From: Heracleum sosnowskyi
Taxonomy: Eukaryota > Streptophyta > Magnoliopsida > Apiales > Apiaceae
DNA: 64,000 nucleotides
Assembly: GCA_030848705.1 (NCBI GenBank)
Contig: CM061245.1
Location: 67,978,006 to 68,042,005, forward strand
Reading direction: 5' to 3'
Under the pieces are notes generated by a model. It worked only from the letters and a program-made list of their open reading frames with translations, did not search any database and was not told the DNA's origin. Of this stretch, positions 20,182-30,263 are shown one piece after another. Each line of letters starts with the position of its first letter. Positions within the stretch are counted from its first letter, which is position 1. Both the position numbers and the translations under genes were made by a program.

Positions 20182-22041
20182 ATGAAATATGGAAATTACA
20201 TATTTGTTTTCCTAGTATTAAGAAATAATGATGATGATACTGGAGATGATGGTGGTGACAAAGTGATACAAGGAGAAACCTCTGATGCTGTTGTTATGAA
20301 GACAATCCAAACTTCTCAAAGTCAAACAACGCAGTCAACTCATGTTTCTGATTCTGGAGTTAAGACAGTAAGAACATTGGTGCAATCTCAGATCCTGACG
20401 GAAGATCAAATCCTGACACCTGGTCATGGACACATTCTTGCTACAATTCCTGAAGGTGATGAAGATGTGATTATTGATAATCCTGAAGATGCATCAAATT
20501 TATTCCAGAAGTTTTCTACAAAAGACGACAGAATTGTTACTCTATATCACACTGATAAAAGAGTTCAACAATTATATGCAAGAAAAGCACTCTCTACAGC
20601 AAGTGAAGAATATCCAGATCTCTCACATGAAGAATTCTTGAGACTACAAAGAGAGACAATGGAAAGCTATACTGCTCCTGCTAGAGGTAGAGGAAGCAGA
20701 GGTAGGAGAGGTGCTAGAAGAAATAGAAGAGGTTCTTCAACTCAAACAGTACCTAGACAGACAAGGTCTAGAGGGTTAAGAATTGAAGAAATTCCTGAAG
20801 CTTCACAAAATCTAATAGATCCTGTTATCAAGGATATCATGGAGAAAGAAGACAAGGAATTTGTTGAAGAAGAACCTGAATTGAGAAGAAAATCAAGTAA
20901 ATCAACCTTCAGCAATACAAATCAAATTGAAGATTCTAATCCTGACAATATTCAAGATCCTGACGAATCTGAAATTCTGCAAGAGGTTGATTTGATAATC
21001 TTATCTACTGTTGTTGATTGTCACAACAAAGAAGTAGATGAAGAAGAAGAAGCCATAAGAAGAGATATTACAAAGAGAACAAATGAAGATTTTAATCTCT
21101 ATCTACAAAGGCTTAAAGTTTCAAATGAAAGAAAATGGAGAAATTCAAGCAGACAAGAATCTTTACTTGAAAGAAGCTATGTTTTTGAAAAGGAAAAGGA
21201 TAAGAAGTGGAAACATATTAGCACATTAAGTTGTGATACACCTATCAATTTTCAGTCTGGTGGAATTATTACAAGCGCTTCAAGTGTTGTTGATTTATCT
21301 GAGATGGTTAGATCAAAAGCACTCTGGTTAAAGATGTTTTCAAATCTGAAGCAATTGTCAAGTAATTCAAGAGGAGGTATTGGACACAGAGATGGTGAAT
21401 ATCTGAATATGTCATATGTTGATCCTTACTCCTTGACAGAAATTGGAGGTACTTTAACTTCTGAAAACCTGAACAATTTATTAGCTGTTGATATAGTTAT
21501 AGATTGTCATGATGGTTTTGAAAAGAAAGAAAAGCTTCTGTACTTCATGAAAGATGGTAGTGTGAAGATTCTATCTATTCAAGATCTGCTGATGAAAACT
21601 ACACAGGAACTGAAATATGTTCACTATCTGTTAAGATGGAAGAACCAAGTGTACAAAGTATGGGCTGACATGATTTTGTCAACTATAAGAAGAAGACTGG
21701 ATGAAAACAGTAATTTCAATGGTAATTATATTCCCATGTACTTAAATCAAAGAGGTCAGGATGTGGAAATGCAAAGGGGTACTGCTGTTAAAGAAGTAAA
21801 TTTTGGCATGACTCATCTTTCTCTCAATCCCGATGGGAAGGAAATTGCTTATCTTTTGCTTGAAGAGCACAGTCTACAGAGAAACTCCATACAGAATCTC
21901 AGAGCAGCTATCTACCAGATTAATGAGGAAGATGAAGAACTCAGAAATCTTAAGGAAAGACTGATTCAAATTCTTGAAGAAAAAGAAGAAAGTTTATTAT
22001 CCAACTTCTTGAAGATGAATCTGTTCTATCACAAAGCTTAA
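20182..22041 (+). CDS. Truncated 3' ORF protein of A2, 619 residues
   Basis: Counterpart of the A1 and B 3' ORFs without the N-terminal half. The first ATG (20182) lies in former non-coding leader, and homology starts at about residue 11, right of the deletion junction. Visible parts: the region with ATCCTGAC motifs encoding ILTEDQILTPGHGH, a basic RGRGSRGRRGARRNRRGS patch near residues 170-190, acidic and Glu-rich stretches, and a C-terminal domain starting SVVDLSEMVRSKALWLKMFS that runs through RNSIQNLRAAIYQINEEDEEL to a helical end. There is no signal peptide or clear membrane segment. The product lacks the N-terminal and coiled-coil regions and the KKGEK polypurine block, so it may not work. 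Function in the family is unknown. Confidence 0.75.
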   Translation: MKYGNYIFVFLVLRNNDDDTGDDGGDKVIQGETSDAVVMKTIQTSQSQTTQSTHVSDSGVKTVRTLVQSQILTEDQILTPGHGHILATIPEGDEDVIIDNPEDASNLFQKFSTKDDRIVTLYHTDKRVQQLYARKALSTASEEYPDLSHEEFLRLQRETMESYTAPARGRGSRGRRGARRNRRGSSTQTVPRQTRSRGLRIEEIPEASQNLIDPVIKDIMEKEDKEFVEEEPELRRKSSKSTFSNTNQIEDSNPDNIQDPDESEILQEVDLIILSTVVDCHNKEVDEEEEAIRRDITKRTNEDFNLYLQRLKVSNERKWRNSSRQESLLERSYVFEKEKDKKWKHISTLSCDTPINFQSGGIITSASSVVDLSEMVRSKALWLKMFSNLKQLSSNSRGGIGHRDGEYLNMSYVDPYSLTEIGGTLTSENLNNLLAVDIVIDCHDGFEKKEKLLYFMKDGSVKILSIQDLLMKTTQELKYVHYLLRWKNQVYKVWADMILSTIRRRLDENSNFNGNYIPMYLNQRGQDVEMQRGTAVKEVNFGMTHLSLNPDGKEIAYLLLEEHSLQRNSIQNLRAAIYQINEEDEELRNLKERLIQILEEKEESLLSNFLKMNLFYHKA

Positions 22042-22138
22042 ACAGATAAGTTGTTTCTGAAGATACTTGTACATTTTGATACATGTTTTTGACATCATTG
22101 AATATTTGGAATCTATACTTTATTTCACAAAGTATGAG

Positions 22139-22150
22139 ATTGGGGGAGAT
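22139..22150 (+). other. 3' polypurine tract of A2
   Basis: ATTGGGGGAGAT directly before the 3' LTR; this is the expected primer site for plus-strand synthesis. Confidence 0.92.
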
Positions 22151-22771
22151 TGTTAGATCAGAATTCAATGATCGTCAGAAGCTAGACTCAACTGATCAGG
22201 ATTGCTGACGTCATCAGTATTGCATGGTCATCAGTATTTGATCAAGCGTCAGTATCTTATTGATCATCAGGATTCCTACTCAGACTATGATCAGGTTTGA
22301 TCATCAGGACTTGAAGCTGATCAGGATTCCTACTTCGAGTTATATTTGGAGTCTAGATAAACATGGAAGTTTATTCTATTTGTTCCTGGTTTGTAGAATG
22401 CAGCTATCGATTAAAGATATGTTTCTATCTTTGTTATGATTAGGACTTATCTTGTTATTGATAGAGAAGCTGTGTGCACTATATAAACACAGTTTTGGTT
22501 TCGATTTATGTATTCATTGAAGAGAGAACATAATCGGAGAGAAGCTCTTAAGAACAGAATTTCTTGAGAGAGTTTTTGTAAGCTAGCAGCTCTTAAGAAC
22601 ATCAGAATTTCTTAAGAGAGTTTGTAACAGTTTTATATCAAAGTTAATAAAGCTGTTATTGTTATTGTTATTGTTATTGTTATTGATCTTTCATATTTGT
22701 GTTATATAAAGTCGAGAATCTTATACAATTGTATTCAACCCCCTTCTACAATTGTTATTTACTGGGCAACA
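22151..22771 (+). repeat. 3' LTR of copia A2
   Basis: 621 bp, nearly identical to 13446-14066. TATATAAAC at 22480-22488. Followed by target copy GTTTT (22772-22776). Confidence 0.96.
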
Positions 22772-22776
22772 GTTTT

Positions 22777-23298
22777 GACAAGAAAGAAAAGCTTCTATAC
22801 TTCATGATAGATGGTAGTGTGAAGATTTTATCTATTCAAGATCTGCTGATGAAAACTACACAGGAACAGAAATATGTTCATTATCTTTTGAGATCGAAGA
22901 ATCAAATATGCAAAGAATGGAGTGACATGATTTTGTCAACAATAAGAAGAAGATTGGATGGAAATAGTAATTTCAATGGTAATTATACTCCCATGTACTT
23001 AAATCAAAGAGGTCAGGATGTGGAAATGCAAAGGGGTACTGCTGTTAAAGAAGTAAATTTTGGCATGACTCATCTTACTTTCAATCCTGATGGGAAGGAA
23101 ATTACTTATCTTTTGCTTGAAGAGCATAGTCTTCAGAGAAACTCCATATTGAATCTCAGAGCAGCTATCTACCAGATTAATGAGGAAGATGAAGAACTCA
23201 GAAATCTTAAGGAAAGACTGATTCAAATTCTTGAAGAAAAAGAAGAAAATTTGTTATCCAACTTCTTGAAGATGAATCTGTTCTATCAAAGAATTTAA
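22777..23298 (+). pseudogene. 3' ORF of A1, C-terminal part after A2
   Basis: Continues the A1 3' ORF right of the A2 target duplication and closely matches the A2 3' ORF C-terminus (KKEKLLYFMIDGSVKILSIQ, then RNSILNLRAAIYQINEEDEEL). It ends at TAA 23296-23298. Frame arithmetic across the insertion agrees with a single uninterrupted ORF here before A2 came in. The open frame from 22699 that runs into it begins inside the A2 LTR and is accidental. Confidence 0.88.
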
Positions 23299-23407
23299 AC
23301 AGATAAGTTGTTGCTGCAGATTCTGTACATTTTGTATATATGTTTTTGACATCATTGAATCTTAGGAATCTATACTTTATTTCACAAAGTATGAGATTGG
23401 GGGAGAT

Positions 23408-23978
23408 TGTTAGATCAAAATTCAATGATCGTCAGGAGCTAGACTCAACTGATCAGGATTGCTGACGTCATCAGGATTACATGGTCGTCAGGATCAAGAT
23501 ACATATCAGGACTGGGATCAGGATTGATCATCAGGACTGGAAGCTGATCAGGATTCCTACTTCGAGTTATATTTGGAGTCTAGTTAAACATGGAAGTTTA
23601 TTCTGTCGGTTCCTCGTTTGTAGTATGTAGCTATCAATTATAGATAGGTTTCAATCTTTGTAATTGATTAGGACTTATCATTGATAGAGAAGCTATGTAG
23701 TATATAAACACAGTTTTGGTTTCGATTTATGTACAACACACAACGTGAACATAATCGAATAGAAGCTCTCAAGAACATAGAATTTCTTGAGAGAGTTTTT
23801 GTAAGCTAGCAGCTCTCAAGAACATCAGAATTTCTTGAGAGAGTTTGTAACAGTTTTATATCAGATTTAATAAAGCTGTTATCTTTCTTTCATATTTGTG
23901 ATATCTACATTAAGAAGTCGATTATCTTATACTATTGTATTCAACCCCCCTTCTACAATAGATTATTACTGGGCAACA
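23408..23978 (+). repeat. 3' LTR of copia A1
   Basis: 571 bp, preceded by the polypurine tract ATTGGGGGAGAT (23396-23407) and followed by target copy ATCTA (23979-23983). TATATAAAC is intact at 23701-23709. The 110 bp between the 3' ORF stop and the tract hold no gene. Confidence 0.95.
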
Positions 23979-23983
23979 ATCTA

Positions 23984-25227
23984 AAAATCCCCGAACCGTG
24001 TTCTTCGTGTTCTTGAGAATCAAACCTAAATTTGAAGGTGTTACCGGAATCCGTTTTCAACGCTCTAGTAGTTGAATCGAAGCTCTCACCACCCTCTATC
24101 CAAATCCATCATCAAAATTCGTGTGGGTATAATTTCTCAAATTTTCTTATTTTTATTAATTTCGAATTTATATTTTAATTCGGTGGAAACTCAAAATCTT
24201 CATGATTCTTGTGATTTGATTACGTGGTTAGATTGTATACGTTGTGTTCAGCATGTTGGTGATTTTTAATCGAATTTTTGGTGTGTTAATCGAGCTAATC
24301 GGAAAAGGGGGAGTTCACCGGATTTCTAAAAATTTTGCCGGAGTTCTAGTTCGGATAAGTGATTCTTGTTGATGTTTATATCACTAAATAGATCGTGAGA
24401 CGAGGAGTTGTTACATGTAAACAGTTTTGTGGTTGGGTTCATTTTTCGGGTGGCCGGAGAAAAGAACGCCGACAGCTACGGGTTTTCTTGGTCAAATTCC
24501 GTGTTCTTTGCTTCATTTTTAAGGCGATAGTAGTGGGGGGTTAGTGTTTAAATGTTGTCTCTGTATGATTTTCGTAAGGAAAACGCGAGTTTGGTGTAGT
24601 TGTGGTTGCCGGAATCCGGGGCGGTGGCCGGAACCCACCAGAATACGGTGGTGTTCTTGGCGACCCACCGTGTTCTTGGCGACCCGTTTTGGGATCCAAC
24701 CCCGACCCGGTTTCGATCCAAAATTTCCCTAATTCATTTCAGAAAAACTGTTTCTGGGATTTGTTTTTAATAATAATTCAAAAATAGTTTTAAAATTCTA
24801 AAAATCAAATATTTGATTTAAAAATACGTTTTATTATTCAAAAATTTTATAAATTTATAAATATTTATTTAAATTCGAAAATGGATTAAATTGAATTATT
24901 TTAATTATTTTTGATTAATAATTAATTAATTTAATTAATTGATTAATTTTTATAATCAGTTAATTCTATTAAATAATTATTAATTAAATCTAATTAATTT
25001 AAATTAGATTTAATTATTTTCTTGGCTTGGTTTTATTCATACAAATTTGTTTAAGTGTTTGGAATTAGTCAATTAATTTTATATTAATTGATTAAATTGT
25101 TTTTAAATCTTTATATTGGGATAAATGATCCGATTTTTGATCTAAAAATATTTTGAGGTTTAATTCCTTTGAAATGAGAGTCGAATATTTTTCTAAAATT
25201 ATTTCTTGGACGTTACGAGACTTCAGT
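23984..25227 (+). repeat. Gypsy LTR E, piece 2
   Basis: Continuation of LTR E between copia A1 and solo LTR F. It starts with a leader-like unique stretch, has a GC-richer patch around 24590-24720 (repeated GGCCGG and CACCGTGTTCTTGGCGACCC-like units), then becomes very AT-rich (24760-25120). Open frames at 24544-24787 overlap in two phases over the GC-rich patch and have no recognisable product. I see no gene. Confidence 0.65.
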
Positions 25228-25600
25228 TGTAAGACCCCAGATTTTTGGGTAGAATTAAAACTTTTATTATATGTTGATGTGATTATGGATAGTGGCAATT
25301 ACTTGAGAATTAAGTATGAATGATTATGAATTTCAGTTTTCAAACATTTTGAGAATAATAAGAATGGACTGAACATATAAATAAGAACAATCAATCTGGA
25401 AGGTAAGAATACAATACTCCAGGGAAGAAAAGTATTTTTATGTCATCCAAATCAATATCTGGAATGCATCCGACAACTCCGTAAACAAGATAGCGTATGC
25501 CCGAGAAAGCACTAGAACGTTTTCTAAGTGCAAAGAATAAAGAGAAGTAAACCAGGAATATTGGAACGAATATTGATCCAAAGGATTATAGAAAAACCAC

Positions 25601-25668
25601 TGATGAATAGTAACTTCTGATGAATAGTAACTTCTGATGAATAGTAACTTTTGATGAATAGTAAATTT
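25601..25668 (+). repeat. 17-bp tandem repeat in LTR F
   Basis: TGATGAATAGTAACTTC occurs four times head to tail, the last copies with single changes. Confidence 0.93.
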
Positions 25669-27662
25669 TGTCGTTTAAAAGTTTTCCAGACCACCCTATA
25701 TACGGGTCGATATGATGAACTTTCAAAGCCGTATTAGTGATCTACGATGAAAATAAAGGAATGCAAAAGCTGTCAGAATCGGAAAAATAGCATTTCCGTT
25801 TTCTCCGAAATTTCGCCATTAACGGACGGATTAATTATTATTTGAGAATAATTAAGAATTTAAATTATCAATTCCATGGATATGGATTTAATGAAAGAAT
25901 TAGAGATATTAAGAACGATTACGATAAACTACTTCGATAGAACACTTAAGAAACCCTGCGAACTTTTTACGCGATTAAACGGAGACGAAACACTTACGAG
26001 ATTAAATACAGACATGGAAGCAACATGTAACAAGATTAAGTCGAGGAATGCAACATTTGGATCATCCATGTGAAAGGAAACAAACCAATAAAGCAAACCA
26101 GTAAAGCTACTTTAACAGAACCGTTGCATGTGCGACAAGTGTCGAAAGAAGAAGAAGCCAAGGACTATGACTCACCAATTTGACCATTAAAATACCACAA
26201 ATATCTTAAGTAATTAAACAAAAAGAAAATCAAAGAAATCACTTGGAAGAACCAAGCAACTTTCGGCCAAAACTTCAAGATTTCAAGACCAATTTCCAAG
26301 CATCCATAATTCATGTTCTTGGATTCAAAAGCTTCCTAATCCCTAAACCAAGGTAATCTCTTAATCTTAGCATCATCCATGGAGGGTATCATGCTCAAAT
26401 CCTAGGTAGAAGATGAACATGAATAGTGATTTTCAAGAACTAACTTTGGTTTCTTGATTTCTTTTGTTGATTCAAGCTACCTTAAGGTTATATAAGGGCT
26501 ATACAAGGATTATTAGGCTTATACACACTCCAAGGAAGGTATAACTCTTGAACCCTTGTTTATAAATTTGATTTATATGGTTAGTTTTAAGTATGGTTTA
26601 GTTAGTATAATCATAAGGATGATTGAGTGGTTTTAACGGAGGTTTGATGAAAGTTTGATGTTGTTTTGATGATAAGCAAGTAGATGTTGGTTTTGACTGA
26701 TTTGTGATGATTATGGGTTAGTAATGATGTTGAGGATTTGACTTGGTGATTTGGTTTGGATTGATCTTGTAAGTTTATGATTAAACTTTGGAATCGTTAA
26801 AACATAGCCGTTATAATGCCCGATTTTCCCTAGCTCTGTTGTGTCTGTGATGTTCGGACATAAAGACTTCTGTCCAGAGTCACCACTGCCTAGTATTGTG
26901 TAGGTATTGTTTCAAGGTTCGTTTTGATATAAAGATCATGTGATTCCGAATTACGGTTTAGGAGAAACGAGTATTTTAGTTAAGGATGTTTCGAGAAACC
27001 GAGCTATACCACTTAGCCAACTTTGAGGCAATGATCAAACCCCTTAAGTGACCAATCAGAATGTGAAACTTTGTGTTAACATGCTAGGTATGTTTAGGAG
27101 GACTCTCTAAAAGATTTCGTGTTAAAAGGATTTAATCTCTATTTTATAAAAATGTTCGAGTCAAGCGTACGCAAGAAGAGTCTTAAGGAGTCGACTTGAA
27201 AACACATTTTAGCCTAAGTAAAGTATGTACTTGGTGTCTTAAAAAGTGTTAAGTGAGTAATCTCAGATATTTTGACTATGTATAGATCGCCGGATTGACT
27301 CGAGGCACACTACCCCTACCTCACCACCAGGCAAGTTTTCTAAACCTATTCTACTGTTGTTGTGATAATAATTGTTCTCGATTATGATATGTGATTGCGA
27401 TATATATAAACTGCATACTTGTTTTCGAATTGCTATGTATAGCAATACTTGAGGATTATGACTTGAAGTTGGGGCTTATGAGTTAGATATGGGATATCAG
27501 CTATAGGCCAGGAATTTTATAGTTGCCCTAGGATAAGGGCGTGTGATTTTCTTGAAAGATACGTATTGATTATAATTGGTATTTGATAAAAGTTATTTTC
27601 TGATAAAGATATCGGGTACTGTCATTTGAGGATTATTAATTTACTTAAAGGTTATGAATTAT

Positions 27663-27955
27663 ATTCATTTAAGGATTATTTGTTTAATGAATATTATTTT
27701 CAAATATTCATTTAAGGATTATTTATTTAATGAATATTATTTTCAAATATTCATTTAAGGATTATTTATTTAGTGAATATTATTTTCAAATATCATTTAA
27801 GGATTATTTATTTAATGAATATTATTTTCAAATATTCATTTAAGGATTATTTATTTGATGAATATTATTTTCAAATATTCATTTAAGGATTATTTATTTA
27901 ATGAATATTATTTTCAAATATTCATTTAAGGTTTACTTATTTAGTAACTATTGTT
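27663..27955 (+). repeat. 43-bp tandem repeat in LTR F
   Basis: About six and a half copies of a 43-bp AT-rich unit starting ATTCATTTAAGGATTATTTA, with few changes between copies; the fourth lacks one T and the last is diverged. The unit contains ATTCATTTAA and TTAATGAAT, so it can pair with itself. Confidence 0.93.
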
Positions 27956-29353
27956 AGTTATTTTCAAATCAGAAAGAGGTTCCCAAAAAGCTATTTTTCC
28001 ATTTGAATCTGTCTTTTAAGAAAATTCAAATGCTCGCTCCACTATCAAAAATATGGGAAACCTGATTTAAGTAACTGCTCTTCATTTTAAATTCCCAACT
28101 CAAAACTGTCAAGGGACAGGTATTTTCTCCGAGCAACGAAACTGCTGCAAGTCAAATATTGTGATACCACCTCAACGATCGAGGGGTAAATTCCTGGAAC
28201 AAGTCGATATCCATTAACAAGCATCGCTTGGGAAATATTGGAGAATCTTCCTTTCCAACCTAGATATAACTACTTAGTGGAGTCGTATCAACAAGTATCA
28301 CACTTGGGGAAAGGAGGACGATCTTTACGTTTCAGAGTCATGGATTTAATCTGAACTAGGAGCAACGTGTAAGAGGTCGAGTCGCGCCGATCCATCATTT
28401 TATTGGCCCAACCGTTGGCCGGGAGATCCAGAAAGGCGGTAGACAATGTCAGGCTGTCGTGATTCTTCCATCTACATGTAGAAAACAAATAATTTTGTTG
28501 TACAAACCTGCTACTGATCATAGTAAGGTTGGTACGACGGGCGCGGAGAAGGCTCCAGTATTGGTTCATCATCCAATTTGGATATTTTCCTGCAACATGT
28601 ATTGGGGTGAAGGACCAATCGTGTTGGCAGGGGGTTGAGAAGCGTTTGGGAATGAAGTGACAACAAATTCATGCAACTTCATCTTTTATTCTATAAGTTA
28701 TGAGTCTGGTAAAACCTGATTAAGGATATATATGCATAAGTGGACTTTGGGTTACGAAAATATCCCATTAATTTTCCTCGTAACTTCATCCTTTACGCTA
28801 TACTAGTTTCTTATCTGTTGAAGGCTTAACATGTGACTGCAATATATCTTTGAATTGTTATACTTTGGTAATCTGTTATAAGTTATTTTTGGTGGGCTCT
28901 ATTGCTCACCCTTGCTTTATTTATTTATATCACAACAACAGCTAGAGCAGATGGCCCGCAACAGTCACACCCCGCGAAAGCGGGTAGCAGCCGTCAGAGA
29001 TTTACCCGTTGATGTCGTAGCCGCCATAGCTGAGGTAGTAACCACTAGTGTTCTAAGCTTCAGCTTTTGTGTATCAGACTTATGTATCTTATGATTAATG
29101 TAATCAACGGCAAGAACTTTTAAATGCTCTGTAATCTTTTGGGTTTGTAATAACTTATAACTTGTGGATCATATGACTAGATACTTATTCCAATTTCATC
29201 TCTGGAACTATAACTTGTTGTGTGAGTGGTGTTGTTATTGTGGGGTCACAGCATGTAGTTTAATTGTTTTGATTCAAGTGCAAGTATTATTGATGGGAAT
29301 TGAGACCGTAACGACCGGATCCCCGACCCCGGATCTGGGGCTGTTACATCAGT

Positions 29354-29554
29354 GATTGATTTATCACAATTAAATGACAATATGTGTTATGTGAATTACG
29401 TGGATTATCTGGTCGTGTCTAATATTCTCACGAGGGGTAGTTGGAATAATAATTTGTCAATATTGTTAGAAAATGAGATTTACGAGACCGTTGACTTATA
29501 TGTTGACTTTTATAGTATAGAGATTTTCGACGAGCGTGATACGTGAATTATTTA
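29354..29554 (+). repeat. Gypsy LTR E, piece 3
   Basis: Short stretch of E between solo LTR F and copia B. Its last five bases ATTTA (29550-29554) are the B target site. An open frame at 29352-29546 has no recognisable product. Confidence 0.65.
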
Positions 29555-30100
29555 TGTTAGGCCGAATACACAATATATAATCAAGTATGTATGAGAATAA
29601 CAATCAAGAACACTTTTTATTAAATCAACAAACTGTAATTATATTAACAGTTTCTCTCTTAGTGATGTTAATGAATCACAAAGAGCTACTAGGTTACAAG
29701 AATAATATATTCAATGTTCGCGTCCCTTCTAGGGATAACCTATCTGTGTTTATATAGTACACAGCTACTTACAATCCATCTCTAATTGATATTCCTATAA
29801 GTTAGCTATACAATTCATATCAATCAAGGATTGCTTCAGTCTTCTATTCCGTTTCCTTAGCTGTATCAATATATTCTGCTTCTTTCCATCTTCAGAATAT
29901 ATTGCTTCTAGAATCTTTATCTTTGCACCGACAGCTAAGTCAACTATCACCATGTCAGACTTTATCAAACTCTGACTGGCTTCAATGTGAACTCTTCACC
30001 CAGTCAGACTTTATCAAACTCTGACCGGCTTCTAGATAAACTCTGATATGTACCTGGTACTTAAACACTGATGAACAAACGTCAGCAATTATATCTAACA
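29555..30100 (-). repeat. 3' LTR of copia B
   Basis: In element direction it begins TGTTAGATATAATTGC and ends TTCGGCCTAACA. TATA box TATATAAAC at plus 29748-29756, with the same surrounding ACTATATAAACACAG as A2. AATAAA lies near 29615. Two TCAGAGTTTGATAAAG copies lie in U3. Confidence 0.95.
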
Positions 30101-30112
30101 ATCTCCCCCAAC
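30101..30112 (-). other. 3' polypurine tract of B
   Basis: AGTTGGGGGAGAT in element direction, directly before the LTR. Confidence 0.92.
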
Positions 30113-30263
30113 TTGTGCATAATAAAAATGTACAACTTAAAAAGATAATTGATGATGTCAAAACATATAACAAATGCAGTGTTTAACATATAACAGAGTT
30201 TAATTTTAAAACAGAGTTTAAATTTAACTTAGAACAGAAAACATAAAAACTTACAGTCAGACT

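Larger units (their letters stand above)
13446..22771 (+). mobile_element. Copia element A2 (Sirevirus-like), young, nested in A1
   Basis: A 9326-bp element with 621-bp LTRs that differ at 2 positions by eye (near 13765 and 14050), primer site, open gag and pol, truncated 3' ORF and polypurine tract. The target duplication GTTTT lies at 13441-13445 and 22772-22776, inside the A1 3' ORF. It is of the same family as A1. Relative to A1 it lacks about 2.78 kb (A1 9354-12129), with CTAG at the junction, which removes the antisense ORF and the N-terminal half of the 3' ORF. It could still be able to move. Confidence 0.97.
2641..23978 (+). mobile_element. Copia element A1 (Sirevirus-like), complete but decayed, containing nested A2
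   Basis: Two 571-bp LTRs flank an internal region of primer site, gag, pol, antisense ORF, 3' ORF and polypurine tract. The five-base target duplication ATCTA lies at 2636-2640 and 23979-23983. I count 4 differences between the LTRs by eye. Without the nested A2 (13446-22776 including one target copy) it is about 12.0 kb. gag and pol each have a nonsense codon and a one-base insertion, and the 3' ORF has a stop and a frame change, so A1 could not move by itself now. It sits inside gypsy LTR E. Confidence 0.96.
25228..29348 (+). mobile_element. Solo gypsy LTR F, 4.1 kb
   Basis: Begins TGTAAGACCCCAG and ends GATCTGGGGCTGTTACA, with the target duplication TCAGT at 25223-25227 and 29349-29353. 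No primer site, polypurine tract, gag or pol is visible inside, so this is best read as one LTR left by recombination. The ends are imperfect inverted repeats (AGACCCCAGAT with ATCTGGGG), as in the E and G LTRs, which suggests a chromovirus. Short open frames inside (25876-26073, 28288-28572, 28912-29094) show no known domain. Confidence 0.83.

Noticed and set aside
24544..24787. Two overlapping ORFs in the GC-rich part of LTR E
   Set aside because: Different frames over the same repeated GGCCGG DNA; short and without start context or domain.
27663..27955. CRISPR-like array of regular repeats
   Set aside because: Units are directly adjacent without unique spacers, in plant LTR DNA; an ordinary minisatellite.
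28912..29094. 60-residue ORF near the end of solo LTR F
   Set aside because: Inside an LTR, no recognisable domain and no sign of constraint.
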